NCBI GenBank assembly: GCA_030430165.1
Contig: JAUIGL010000028.1
Span: 1 to 64,000, forward strand
Reading direction: 5' to 3'
DNA: 64,000 nucleotides
From: a bacterium
Lineage (GTDB): Bacteria; Desulfobacterota; Binatia; HRBIN30; CADEER01
A program made the translations under genes and the position numbers. Each line of letters begins with the position of its first letter. Positions within the stretch are counted from its first letter, which is position 1. Of this stretch, positions 26,860-35,402 are shown piece by piece. Below the pieces are notes generated by a model, which saw nothing but the letters and a program-made list of their open reading frames with translations, did no database searches and had not been told where the DNA came from.

Positions 26860-28755
26860 ATGAAGATGACGTTGGGTGGACGACTTTCGCTGGCAGCGGC
26901 CTGCCTCGCCGGCAGCGCGTTGATCACGTGGGCAATCTACGACCCGGCCAGCCTCGGCCAGCGTGCCGTGGTCGAGTACGAGCGCGTCGAGAGCGCCGCC
27001 CCGGGAGCCAGCGGCATCCTGTGGCTGCTGTCGGTCGGAGTCAGCCGCTACGACGAGCCCGGCCTCGCCCTCGAGTTCGCCGACGACGATGCGCTGCAGA
27101 TCGCCAGCGCCCTGCGCGCCGCCGCCGCCGGCGGCCGATACCGGGAAGTCCGCAGCATGGTGCTGACCAACGAAGAGGTCACCCGCGAGTCGCTGCTCGA
27201 CGGGCTCGCCAACTTCCTCGGCAAGGCGGGGCCGGACGACGTCGCCGTGCTTTTCTTCGCCGGCCACGGCGTGCGCGATCTGGCCAGCGGCAGCTACTAC
27301 TTCCTGCCGCATCCGGCGCGATCCGACACCCTGCTCACCGCCGGCTTGCGCATGACCGATTTCGACGAGATGCTGCGCCTTGTCCGCCGCAACGTGCGCG
27401 CGGTCGTGGTGATGCTCGACACCTGCCACGCCGGCGCGCTCGGCGTGTCCGGCGACCAGGTGGTTTCGGCCGACGAAATGGCGGCGCAGATGTCGGCCGG
27501 CGAAGGCTTCTTTCTTCTCGCCGCGTCGCGCCCGGGCGAAGAGTCGAAGGAACAGCGCGAGCTCGGCCACGGCGCCTTCACCTACGCCCTGCTCGAGGCT
27601 CTCGAGGGCCTGGCCGACAGCGACGGCGACGGCGCCCTGTCGGTTTCGGAAATGTTCGGCTACGTCGCCAAGCGGGTCCCCAGCCTGACCGGTGGCCAGC
27701 AGCATCCCTACTCCAAGACCGAAGGCACCGATCTCATTCTCGTTTCCACCGAGGCCAGGGTGACGCCGGCGGAAGCTCGCCCGCGACCGCAAGCGCCCGC
27801 CGCCGAGACCGAGCCCACGGTCGCCGCGGGCAGCAACTCGATCGCGGTTCTCGAGTTCGACAACCTGCGCGCCAACCGCGACTTCGATTGGATCAGCAAG
27901 GCCCTGCGCGTCGCCTTCGACACCGAGCTCAGCAAAGTCAGGGCGCTCAAGGTCTACTCACCCGAGCTGATGGATCACACGACGCGGATCCGCGGCGCCG
28001 ATTCGCTGTACACGGCGCGCGAGCTCGGCGTCGAGCGCCTGGTGACCGGGGCTTTCTACGTCACCGGCGAAACTCTGCGCATCGACGCACGCATCATCGA
28101 CGCCAAGTCCGGAGTCAACGAAGCCTCCGACAGCGTCGAAGGCGAAATCGAAGACTTCTTCCACCTGCAGAAGCAGCTGGTACTGAGCATGCTGCGCCGC
28201 CTGCGGGTTCAGGTCTCGGCGGCCGAGGGCGAGTCGATCCAGACCGAAACCAACACCGACGTCGATGCCTACCGCCTGCTGCTCGAGTCGGAGGGCCTGT
28301 TGCCGGCGCCGCCCGACGACGAGGAGAAGCCGGAACCGAGGTCGCAGGGCGGCAGCATGCGCGGCTGGCTCGACCTCTTCGCCAGCAGCGCCTTCGCCGC
28401 CGAGACGCCCGCCGAGAGCGACAGCGCGCAGGATGCGGCGATCAGGGCTTTTCTCGGTGAGCTCGAGCAGGCGATCGAAGCCAAGGACGTCACTCGCGTC
28501 GCCGAGCTCTACGCCAGCTTCTCGGACCGCCAGAAGGCGGCGCTGCAGGCGTACATGGACGCCGCCGACAATCTGACCATCGAGATCGACGACGTCGTCG
28601 TCGAGCGCGAAGCGGAGGCGACGATCGTCTCGTTCACCCGGCGAGACCAGTTCGACGACCGCAAGACCGGCCGCCAGGTCCGCCTCGAGGTGCGGCTGAC
28701 CAAGATGCTGGTGTTCGTCGACGGAGCGCCGAGAATCGGGCCGACGCAACACTGA
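26860..28755 (+). CDS. Exported caspase-like (C14-fold) peptidase with a TolB/FlgO-like second domain
   Basis: A 631-residue protein with an N-terminal hydrophobic segment (LSLAAACLAGSALITWAIY). Residues about 50-290 form a caspase-fold domain: the His is in FFAGHG (H136) and the Cys in MLDTCHAG (C189). A DxDxDG loop, DSDGDGALSVSEM, follows. After a Pro-rich linker, residues about 325-440 (NSIAVLEFDNLRANRDFDW...) resemble TolB-N/FlgO-type domains found with cyclases. The C-terminal 150 residues have the form of a nuclear-transport-factor-like domain. It is divergent from the sigma/anti-sigma genes, which may control it. The start has only a weak ribosome-binding site. Confidence 0.85.
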   Translation: MKMTLGGRLSLAAACLAGSALITWAIYDPASLGQRAVVEYERVESAAPGASGILWLLSVGVSRYDEPGLALEFADDDALQIASALRAAAAGGRYREVRSMVLTNEEVTRESLLDGLANFLGKAGPDDVAVLFFAGHGVRDLASGSYYFLPHPARSDTLLTAGLRMTDFDEMLRLVRRNVRAVVVMLDTCHAGALGVSGDQVVSADEMAAQMSAGEGFFLLAASRPGEESKEQRELGHGAFTYALLEALEGLADSDGDGALSVSEMFGYVAKRVPSLTGGQQHPYSKTEGTDLILVSTEARVTPAEARPRPQAPAAETEPTVAAGSNSIAVLEFDNLRANRDFDWISKALRVAFDTELSKVRALKVYSPELMDHTTRIRGADSLYTARELGVERLVTGAFYVTGETLRIDARIIDAKSGVNEASDSVEGEIEDFFHLQKQLVLSMLRRLRVQVSAAEGESIQTETNTDVDAYRLLLESEGLLPAPPDDEEKPEPRSQGGSMRGWLDLFASSAFAAETPAESDSAQDAAIRAFLGELEQAIEAKDVTRVAELYASFSDRQKAALQAYMDAADNLTIEIDDVVVEREAEATIVSFTRRDQFDDRKTGRQVRLEVRLTKMLVFVDGAPRIGPTQH

Positions 28756-28855
28756 GCAGCGAATAACCCGCAATTTGCCTGGCGATTTGCGGCGTCGCGC
28801 CGCCGCCGCGTTTTTGGCGTTGCCTTCTATTCATTCAATGGGCCCTTATTCTACA

Positions 28856-30142
28856 ATGCCATTCGTGACAGTGGCGGGGTCGAGCAGGGCGACGGCGCGA
28901 CGATGGCGCTGCCGGGTGCGCGCGGTGGTGGTCGCGGCGGCGCTGTTCGGCGCTGCCGCGCCGAGCAGCGCCACCGATCTGGTCGACGTCATCCCCAACT
29001 TGTTCGGCGGCAGCCTGGGCACGACGATCTCGCAGAACGGGGCGTCGCGGGCGACCCAGGAGCCCGAGCTGGCGCGGCGCTTCCGCGATCTGCCGGCGGC
29101 GCTCGCCGCGGCGCGCTCACAGGTCCCGGTGCCTTCGGCCACCGGCGCCTTTCGCTTCGCCTGGGACGGCGAGCTCGACACTTTCGTGCGTAGCGAGCAG
29201 AGCCTCGGCCCCAACCTCGCCGAGCGCGCGCCGACCCTCGGCAAGGGCGTGCTCACCATCGGCTTCTCCTACACGCACAGCGACTTCGACTCGTTCGAGG
29301 GCGACGACCTCGGCAGCCTGCGCTTCGAACAGCCGGCGCTTTCTCCCACCTTCCTCAACAGCCAGCCGGAAGCCGACCAGATCGCCTTCGGCGACGACAT
29401 TCTGCAGACCCAGCTCGACCTCAGCTTCCGCCTCGACCTGTTCTACGTCAACGCCGCCTACGGCATCACCGACGACATCGACGTCAGCATCGCCCTCGCC
29501 GTCAACCACATCAGCATGAAAGGACGGGCCTTGGCTCAGACCCTCGACCCGCTCGGCAACGGAGCGACCGTTTTCGGCTTCGATCAGCCCGGCGTCATCA
29601 CCACCGGGGTCGGCCCGATCTGCGGCCGCCCCTTCCGCTGTGTGACCGACAGCTTCGACGAGTCCGCCACCGGCACCGGCGACATCTTCCTGCGCGGCAA
29701 GTGGAACTTCGCCAACACGCGTTGGGCCGACTTCGCCGCGGTCGGGATCTTCACCATCCCCACCGGCAACGGCGACGATCTCCTCGGCTTCAACGATCCG
29801 ACCTTCACCCCCTGGCTGATCGCGTCGAAGAGCTTCGGTCCGGTCTCCCCGCACGTCAATCTCGGCTACGCCTTCCGCAGCGGTGAAGACGTCAGCCAGC
29901 TACAGTGGATCGTCGGCGCCGACGCGCGGGCGACCAGTTGGCTGACGCTGGCCGCCGACTTCCTCGGCTACCACGACGACAAGCGCGACGACAGCAACGA
30001 CGACGTGATCCAATCGGCGGTCGGATTCAAGCTGAACCCGTTCGACCAGTTCGTCATCGGCGCCTCCTTCCAGTTCCCACTGAACCGCGACGGACTGCGC
30101 GCCGACGTCGTCTACACCGGACAAATCGAGTATACATTCTGA
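28856..30142 (+). CDS. Outer-membrane beta-barrel protein (transporter/phenol-pathway MetA type)
   Basis: A 428-residue exported protein. The signal peptide is RAVVVAAALFGAAAPSSA. The body alternates short amphipathic strands (GVLTIGFSYTHSDF, DLFYVNAAYGITDDIDVSIAL, FVIGASFQFPL) and ends in VYTGQIEYTF, an aromatic C-terminus typical of BAM substrates. It follows the caspase-like gene by 100 nt on the same strand and may be cotranscribed. ATG 28856 is used; GTG 28865 is a plausible alternative. Substrate unknown. Confidence 0.8.
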   Translation: MPFVTVAGSSRATARRWRCRVRAVVVAAALFGAAAPSSATDLVDVIPNLFGGSLGTTISQNGASRATQEPELARRFRDLPAALAAARSQVPVPSATGAFRFAWDGELDTFVRSEQSLGPNLAERAPTLGKGVLTIGFSYTHSDFDSFEGDDLGSLRFEQPALSPTFLNSQPEADQIAFGDDILQTQLDLSFRLDLFYVNAAYGITDDIDVSIALAVNHISMKGRALAQTLDPLGNGATVFGFDQPGVITTGVGPICGRPFRCVTDSFDESATGTGDIFLRGKWNFANTRWADFAAVGIFTIPTGNGDDLLGFNDPTFTPWLIASKSFGPVSPHVNLGYAFRSGEDVSQLQWIVGADARATSWLTLAADFLGYHDDKRDDSNDDVIQSAVGFKLNPFDQFVIGASFQFPLNRDGLRADVVYTGQIEYTF

Positions 30143-30190
30143 CGCCAGCGGCTATCCTCGAAACACTCGCAAAAACGGAGCGAGCAGCAA

Positions 30191-30607
30191 ATGGATAGGT
30201 TGATCGTCTCGATTGTTGCATTGATCGCGCTGGCCATGCCCGCGCTGGCCGGCCCCGAGTGGACTCCGGAAGAGTGGACCGAGGGCTCGACGCTGCGCTT
30301 CCAGACGACCGACGTCGACCGCAACGAGCACTGGTCGACCGTGTGGTACGTCGTCATCCAGGGAGACATCTACGCCAGACTCGGCACCGCCGCCGCCGAG
30401 CTCGTCGAGAACAACGTCAAGCGGCCGTACGTGCGGGTGAAGATCGCCGGCAAGGAGTTCCAGGACGTGCGCGCCGATCCGGCCCCCGGCATGGCCGAGT
30501 GGGTGGCCGACGAGATGGCCGACAAGTACCCGACCGATTTCCTGTTTCGCTTCCTGCCCCACCCCATGACGGTGCGTTTGCGAGCGGCTTCGTTCGCCTC
30601 CTTCTAG
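30191..30607 (+). CDS. Small secreted protein, possibly nitroreductase/deazaflavin-fold (DUF385-like)
   Basis: A 138-residue protein with a clean signal peptide (MDRLIVSIVALIALAMPALA). The mature part (VWYVVIQGDIYARLGTAAAELVENNV..RPYVRVKIAGKEFQDV) has the beta-barrel pattern of split-barrel flavin- or deazaflavin-binding proteins that usually work in the cytoplasm. I do not recognise a specific family. It precedes metF by 83 nt. Confidence 0.65.
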   Translation: MDRLIVSIVALIALAMPALAGPEWTPEEWTEGSTLRFQTTDVDRNEHWSTVWYVVIQGDIYARLGTAAAELVENNVKRPYVRVKIAGKEFQDVRADPAPGMAEWVADEMADKYPTDFLFRFLPHPMTVRLRAASFASF

Positions 30608-30690
30608 CCGCGGGCGAGCCCCCCAGCCGCTCCCGGCGGCCTTGCATCCGCGAAAAATTCCCGCAGGATGATGCGTTTGGGGAATCCGCG

Positions 30691-31545
30691 ATGAAGATCG
30701 CCAGTCTTTTCGGAGAAACCAAGCCGGTATTCTCCTTCGAGTTCTTTCCGCCAAAGTCGCAGTCCGGCGAGACGGCGCTGCTCGGCGCCGTCTCGCGCCT
30801 GCGCGATCTCGCCCCGAGCTTCGTCTCGGTGACCTATGGGGCGGGGGGATCGACTCGCGAGAAGACGCTCGACATCGTCACCCGCATCAAGCGCGATTTC
30901 GGCATCGAAGCGATGGCTCACCTGACTTGCGTCGGCCACTCGCGAGACGAGATCGGCACCCTGCTCGACCGACTGGCCGATGGCGGGATCGAGAACATCC
31001 TCGCCCTGCGCGGCGATCCGCCAAAGGGGCAGGAGCAATTCGTTCGCCCGGCCGACGGCTTCGGCTACGCCAGTGAGCTGGTCGAGTTCATCCGCGGCAG
31101 CGGCCGCGATTTCTGCCTCGGCGGCGCCGGTTATCCGGAGGGACACCCGGAGTGCGGCGATCTCGCCGCCGACATGCGCAACCTCTGCACCAAGGTCGGC
31201 GCCGGACTCGATTTCGTCGTCACCCAGATGTTCTACGACAACGACGACTACTTCGCGTTCGTCGCGCGAGCGCGCGACGCGGGCCTGGCGACGCCGATCA
31301 TCCCCGGCATCATGCCGATCACCGACGCCCAGCAGATCGAACGCATCGCCAAGATGTGCGGTGCTCGCATTCCCGACGAACTGCGCCACGCGCTTTCGAC
31401 GCAAGCCGATACCGAGGCGGTCGGAGTCGAATGGGCCCTGCGGCAATGCCGCGGCCTGATCGAGGGCGGCGCCCCGGGCATCCATTTCTACACCCTCAAC
31501 AAATCACCGGCGACCGCCGCCATCCTCTCCGAGCTGCGCCGCTGA
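30691..31545 (+). CDS. metF: Methylenetetrahydrofolate reductase
   Basis: Flavoprotein that reduces 5,10-methylene-THF to 5-methyl-THF for methionine synthesis; 284 residues, the normal bacterial length. Motifs: FSFEFFPPK at the N-terminus, SVTYGAGGSTRE, HLTCVGHSRDEI, NILALRGDPP, and FVVTQMFYDNDDY with the active-site Gln/Phe region. The start ATG 30691 has GGGGAA 7 nt upstream. It is followed 13 nt later by a small Cys-containing gene. Confidence 0.95.
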   Translation: MKIASLFGETKPVFSFEFFPPKSQSGETALLGAVSRLRDLAPSFVSVTYGAGGSTREKTLDIVTRIKRDFGIEAMAHLTCVGHSRDEIGTLLDRLADGGIENILALRGDPPKGQEQFVRPADGFGYASELVEFIRGSGRDFCLGGAGYPEGHPECGDLAADMRNLCTKVGAGLDFVVTQMFYDNDDYFAFVARARDAGLATPIIPGIMPITDAQQIERIAKMCGARIPDELRHALSTQADTEAVGVEWALRQCRGLIEGGAPGIHFYTLNKSPATAAILSELRR

Positions 31546-31558
31546 TCGAGCCAGAGCC

Positions 31559-31810
31559 GTGCCCACCATCATCACAGTCCCGGTAGCCCAGCCGGCCCAG
31601 CGCACCTCCGTCAAGGGCGTCGGCCGCATGGTCAAGCACGAGTGCACCGACAGCGACGGCAAGACCCACCGCCAACGACTCGCCCTCGGCAGCGTGCGCG
31701 GCGTCTTCTATCTCGATTCCATCTGCACCCACTGCAGCGCCCACCTGATCTGGGTGGAAGAAGACTCCCCAGACCTCGCCGAATACGAGCGTGCCCGCTC
31801 CAAGTCGTAG
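31559..31810 (+). CDS. Small conserved-looking protein with CTHC motif
   Basis: An 83-residue product from GTG 31559 (MPTIITVPV). It contains HECTDSDGKTH and DSICTHCSAHLIW, so a three- or four-Cys zinc or iron site is possible. It starts 13 nt after metF and ends 9 nt before a MITE-like element. Function unknown; no family recognised. Confidence 0.5.
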   Translation: MPTIITVPVAQPAQRTSVKGVGRMVKHECTDSDGKTHRQRLALGSVRGVFYLDSICTHCSAHLIWVEEDSPDLAEYERARSKS

Positions 31811-31818
31811 CGGTCAGT

Positions 31819-32078
31819 GGTAGTGGGTCGGTTTGGACCTCCGGCACTAAACTGAGCCTCGCTGCGCTCGGCCATTCGAGGGTCCCTCACCCGGCCTTCG
31901 GCCGACCTCTCCCACAGGGAGAGGCATCTGAATTCCCTTCTCCCTGTGGGAGAAGGACAGGATGAGGGTCCCTCAAATGGGGGCGAAGCCCCACCAATGT
32001 ATCCTCGGAATGTTCGAGCGGATCGATCACGGTCGAAGCGCTTTCGTCACTTCCTGAGGTCCAAACTGCTCCACTACC
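31819..32078 (+). mobile_element. MITE-like element with ~22-bp terminal inverted repeats, copy 1
   Basis: The ends GGTAGTGGGTCGGTTTGGAC and GTCCAAACTGCTCCACTACC are inverted repeats (19 of 22 bases match in the outer 22 bp). The 258-bp body contains the fold-back core CTCTCCCACAGGGAGAGG, then GGGGGCGAAGCCCCACCAATG and a Cys-less non-coding tail. A second copy is at 36397-36653, and the core alone occurs at 20889-21034. No transposase is inside, which fits a non-autonomous element. Confidence 0.8.
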
Positions 32079-32129
32079 CTGCGAGTCCGCCGCTGGCGCC
32101 CGGCGCCGGCAATCGTTAGGCTCGCTGGA

Positions 32130-33176
32130 ATGACTTTCGGCGACGGGGACTGGCCCCCAAAACGAACCGACGACGACGCCATCGAAGGATTGCGCGAGCT
32201 CGGCCGCCAGTGGCGTGGCTTCTTCGACAGCATCGGACCGAGCCTGATCCTTCTTCTTCTGCTGCTCGCCTACCTGGCCAGCGGCGTCTTCATCGTCGCT
32301 CCCGATGAGCGAGCGGTGGTCCTTCGCTTCGGCAAGGCGGTGCGCGAGGAAGGACCGGGACCGCACTACCGTTTCCCGGTTCCGATCGAGCGCGAGATCA
32401 AGGTCCCGGTGACCAAGATCCGCAAGGAGGAGATCGGCTTCCGCACCGTCTCACCGGGCCCGCCGGCGCGCTACAGCCAGATCGACCGCGAGGCGCTGAT
32501 GCTGACCGGTGACAACAACATCGTCGAGCTCGATTTCATCGTCCAGTACCGCATCAAGCAGACCCCCAACGGCACCACCGATTATCTGTTCAACGTCTCC
32601 GACCCGCGCCAGGCGGTGCGCGACGCAGCCGAGGCGGCGATGCGCGAGGTCATCGGCGCGAGCAAGATCGACGACGCGCTCACCGAGGGCAAGGAACGGA
32701 TTCAAAACGATGCCGAGGACCTGCTGCAGCAGGTCCTCGACGACTACAAAGCCGGGATCGAGATCGTCACCGTCAAGCTGCAGGACGTCGACCCTCCCGA
32801 CGCGGTCAACGACGCGTTCAAGGACGTGATCAGCGCCGAGCAGGACAAAGAGCGCATGATCAACGAAGCGCGCGGCTACGCCAACGACATCGTGCCGAAG
32901 GCGCGCGGCCAGGCGGCGCAGATGCTCAACGAAGCCGAAGCCTACGCCCAGGCGGTGGTGCGCGACGCCGAGGGATCGGCCGACCGCTTCATCGCCGTCT
33001 ACGAAGAGTACGCCAAGGCCAAGGACGTGACCAAGCGGCGGCTCTACCTCGAGACGATGGAGCGTGTCCTCGCGCGCGCCGACAAGATCGTCCTCGACAG
33101 CGAGGCGAGCCAGCGCATGGTCCCGTACCTGCCGCTGTCGGAGGTGCAAGCGAAGAGCGGAGGGCAATCCGAATGA
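32130..33176 (+). CDS. hflK: HflK, stomatin/prohibitin-family FtsH modulator
   Basis: A 348-residue SPFH-domain protein that forms membrane microdomains and, with HflC, regulates the FtsH protease. One N-terminal membrane helix (LILLLLLLAYLASGVFIV) is followed by the SPFH core (FRTVSP, DNNIVELDFIVQYRI, MREVIGASKIDDALTEGK) and a long Ala/Glu-rich coiled coil. The stop overlaps the hflC start as ATGA (33173-33176). Confidence 0.93.
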   Translation: MTFGDGDWPPKRTDDDAIEGLRELGRQWRGFFDSIGPSLILLLLLLAYLASGVFIVAPDERAVVLRFGKAVREEGPGPHYRFPVPIEREIKVPVTKIRKEEIGFRTVSPGPPARYSQIDREALMLTGDNNIVELDFIVQYRIKQTPNGTTDYLFNVSDPRQAVRDAAEAAMREVIGASKIDDALTEGKERIQNDAEDLLQQVLDDYKAGIEIVTVKLQDVDPPDAVNDAFKDVISAEQDKERMINEARGYANDIVPKARGQAAQMLNEAEAYAQAVVRDAEGSADRFIAVYEEYAKAKDVTKRRLYLETMERVLARADKIVLDSEASQRMVPYLPLSEVQAKSGGQSE

Positions 33177-34039
33177 ATCGTCTCTTCTCCGCGCTCGGTC
33201 TCGTCATCGTCGTCGCGGTGGTGATCTGGAACACCGCCTTCTACCGGGTCGACCAGTGGACCCAGGCACTGGTCATCCAGCTCGGCGAGCCGGTGCGCAC
33301 CGTCCGCGAGCCGGGTCTCTACTTCAAGATCCCGTTCATCCAATCGGTCGAGTATTTCGACAGGCGCCTGCTGGTCTACGACGCCAACCCCAAGGAGCTG
33401 TTGACCCGCGACAAGCAGCAGCTCGTCGTCGACAACTTCGCGCGCTGGCGGATCATCGACCCGCTCGAGTACTACCGCACGTTGCGCACCGAGCAAGCCG
33501 CGCAGTCGCGCCTCGACGACATCATCTACTCGAACGTTCGCGAGAACCTCGGGCGCCAGACCCTGCTCGAAATCGTCAGCACGCGCCGCACCGAGCTGCT
33601 GCGCGAGATCACCCGCGCCAGCGACGAACGTCTGCGCGAGTTCGGCATCGAGGTCGTCGACGTTCGCATCAAGCGCGCCGACCTGCCCGAGAAAAACGAG
33701 CAGAACGTGTTCCGCCGCATGCGCGCCGAGCGCGAGCGCCAGGCCAAGAAGTTCCGCGCCGAAGGCGACGAGGAAGCACGCAAGATCCGCTCCGAAGCCG
33801 ACAAGCAGCGCCGCATCATCATGGCCGAAGCCAACAAGCAGGCCGAGATCCTGAGCGGACGCGGCGAGGCCCAGGCGGTCAAAATCTTCGCCGACGCCTA
33901 CGGCCGCGACCCGGCGTTCTTCGAGCTGCAGCGAACCCTCGAGGCCTACGACAAGTCGATCGGCGACGGTACCCGACTGGTGCTGTCGCCCGACTCGGAG
34001 TTCTTCCGCTACTTCCAGGACATCGACGGCGGGCAGTGA
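33173..34039 (+). CDS. hflC: HflC, partner SPFH protein of HflK
   Basis: A 288-residue SPFH protein with one N-terminal membrane helix (LFSALGLVIVVAVVIWN). The body shows YVVDQW-type VDQWTQALVIQLG, PGLYFKIPFIQSVEYFD, DVRIKRADLPEKNEQNVF and a coiled-coil helix (RRMRAERERQAKKFRAEGDEEARKIR in part). It is translationally coupled to hflK by a 4-nt overlap. The pair presumably forms the FtsH-associated cage. Confidence 0.93.
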   Translation: MNRLFSALGLVIVVAVVIWNTAFYRVDQWTQALVIQLGEPVRTVREPGLYFKIPFIQSVEYFDRRLLVYDANPKELLTRDKQQLVVDNFARWRIIDPLEYYRTLRTEQAAQSRLDDIIYSNVRENLGRQTLLEIVSTRRTELLREITRASDERLREFGIEVVDVRIKRADLPEKNEQNVFRRMRAERERQAKKFRAEGDEEARKIRSEADKQRRIIMAEANKQAEILSGRGEAQAVKIFADAYGRDPAFFELQRTLEAYDKSIGDGTRLVLSPDSEFFRYFQDIDGGQ

Positions 34040-34066
34040 TTCGAAGCCCTGGGGCTCTCAGAAACT

Positions 34067-34379
34067 TGCCGCAGATCAACGCTGATACGCGCTGATGGGG
34101 CTCCGAAGGCTTTGCCGCGTGTGGAGCTAGCCTCGAAGAAAAATAAAAACCACGGATGAACACGGATTGACACGGACGAGAGAAGAGCCCAAGGGGCATC
34201 CCCGGAATCATCCCAGCCTCATTTGGAATGACTTTGTGTTGACGGATGCCGATGCCGCTCGACTCCTGGCGCCACAGTGATTATCCGTGTTTATCCGTGG
34301 TTTTCTTCTTTTACGTTAGTTGCTGGAAGCGTTGATTGGCAGACAGCCATCTGCGTCAATCAGCGTTCATCTGCGGCAA
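34067..34379 (+). repeat. Nested inverted repeat, copy 3 (enlarged)
   Basis: Outer arms GCCGCAGATCAACGCTGATA (left) and CTGCGTCAATCAGCGTTCAT/CTGCGGC (right); inner arms CCACGGATGAACACGGATTG and CCGTGTTTATCCGTGG. About 105 nt of unrelated sequence separates the inner arms, so this copy is larger. The small ORF ending at 34356 runs into its right arm. Confidence 0.75.
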
Positions 34380-34505
34380 AATTCGTAGCCGCACGCAGCT
34401 ACGCCTCTTCCCGGCCGGCACGCGAAACGCCAGCAATCGACCGAGCACCATCAGCGCCGCAAACAGCGCGACGAAGACCAGCGCCGCGGGCCAATCGTAG
34501 CTCAT
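34356..34505 (-). CDS. Possible 49-residue single-pass membrane protein
   Basis: Seven nt after the permease stop, ATG 34505 opens MSYDWPAALVFVALFAALMV, a hydrophobic helix followed by LGRLLAFRVPAGKRR. The reading frame then enters a repeat and stops in it. A short membrane partner in an ABC-2 operon is plausible, but the C-terminus comes from the repeat and there is no homology call. Confidence 0.35.
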   Translation of the reverse strand: MSYDWPAALVFVALFAALMVLGRLLAFRVPAGKRRSCVRLRILPQMNAD

Positions 34506-34511
34506 ATCGGG

Positions 34512-35378
34512 CTAGCCGACGCTGCGCCGCACCGTCATCGAGGCAGCCGCGAACATCACCGCCGCGAACAGCGCCGTCACTCCCACCGACACCCAGAGAT
34601 CGGGCAGCACCGCCACCTCGGGCGGCACCGGACTGCCGAGATAGAGGGTCCGCCGCAAGGCGGCAACGCCGTAGGTCAGCGGGTTGACCGCCATCACCAG
34701 CCGCAGCCAACTGGTGGCGCCGCCGGCCGGGAAGAATGCCCCCGAGAGAATCCACATCGGCAACAGCAACAGGTTCATGATCGCGTGAAAGCCCTGCGTC
34801 GAATCCATGCGCCAGGCGATCACCAGCCCGAGGTTGGCGAGCGCGAAGCCGATCAGGGTCATCAGAACGAAGCCGAGCAGCGCGCCGGCGACACTCAACG
34901 GGAAGCCGACGAGCGGCGCCAGCAGCAGGAACAACAGCCCCTGCCCCACCGCCAGGGTGGTGCAGCCGAGCGACTGGCCGAGAACGATCGACATCCGCGA
35001 CACCGGCGCCACCAGCACCCCCTGCAGGAAGCCGCCCTGCCGGTCCTCGACGATCGCGATGGTCGCGAAAATCGCCGTGAACAGAAGCACCATGGCGATC
35101 ACGCCGGGAAAGAAGTAGGCGACATAGCCTGACTCGGCAGCGCCCGGGGCACGGAACGAGTCGTTGAGGCCGGCGCCGAGCAGGAGCCAGAACACCAGCG
35201 GCTGGGCGAAGGCGCCGGTCACCCGGCTGCGCTGGCGAACGAAGCGAATGATCTCGCGCCACCACAGGGTCGCCACCGCGCTCCATTGGATGCCCGACGC
35301 CGCGCGCACCGAAACCCCGTGCAGCGCGACGTCGCCGCTGCCGGCCTCGCTCATGGGCGAATTTCCGCCTCCGCTCAT
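34512..35378 (-). CDS. ABC-2 type transporter permease
   Basis: A 288-residue membrane subunit with about six helices and the ABC-2 signature regions (WWREIIRFVRQRSRV near the N-terminus, FSSxG-like VEDRQGGFLQGVLVAPVSRM, MPMWILSGAFFP). It should form the export channel with the ATPase upstream. The start is uncertain: ATG 35378 (MSGGGNSP) and ATG 35354 (MSEAGSG) are both in frame, and the region is duplicated. The overlap with the ATPase gene is through a short leader reading frame. Confidence 0.9.
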   Translation of the reverse strand: MSGGGNSPMSEAGSGDVALHGVSVRAASGIQWSAVATLWWREIIRFVRQRSRVTGAFAQPLVFWLLLGAGLNDSFRAPGAAESGYVAYFFPGVIAMVLLFTAIFATIAIVEDRQGGFLQGVLVAPVSRMSIVLGQSLGCTTLAVGQGLLFLLLAPLVGFPLSVAGALLGFVLMTLIGFALANLGLVIAWRMDSTQGFHAIMNLLLLPMWILSGAFFPAGGATSWLRLVMAVNPLTYGVAALRRTLYLGSPVPPEVAVLPDLWVSVGVTALFAAVMFAAASMTVRRSVG

Positions 35379-35381
35379 TTG

Positions 35382-35402
35382 CTAGTTTCCGCCTCCGCTC
35401 AT
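35382..35402 (-). other. Seven-codon leader ORF (MSGGGN*) created by a 24-bp duplication
   Basis: Reading the minus strand, ATG at 35402 overlaps the TGA of the ATPase gene (ATGA) and encodes six residues before TAG. The same 17 bp recurs 24 bp downstream, where ATG 35378 starts the permease frame with the same residues. The copies are in phase, separated by the TAG and one codon. Confidence 0.5.

Noticed and set aside
35354-35402. Amber readthrough joining MSGGGN to the permease
   Set aside because: Although the duplicated copies are in phase, nothing else supports stop-codon suppression; a leader peptide or dead remnant is simpler.
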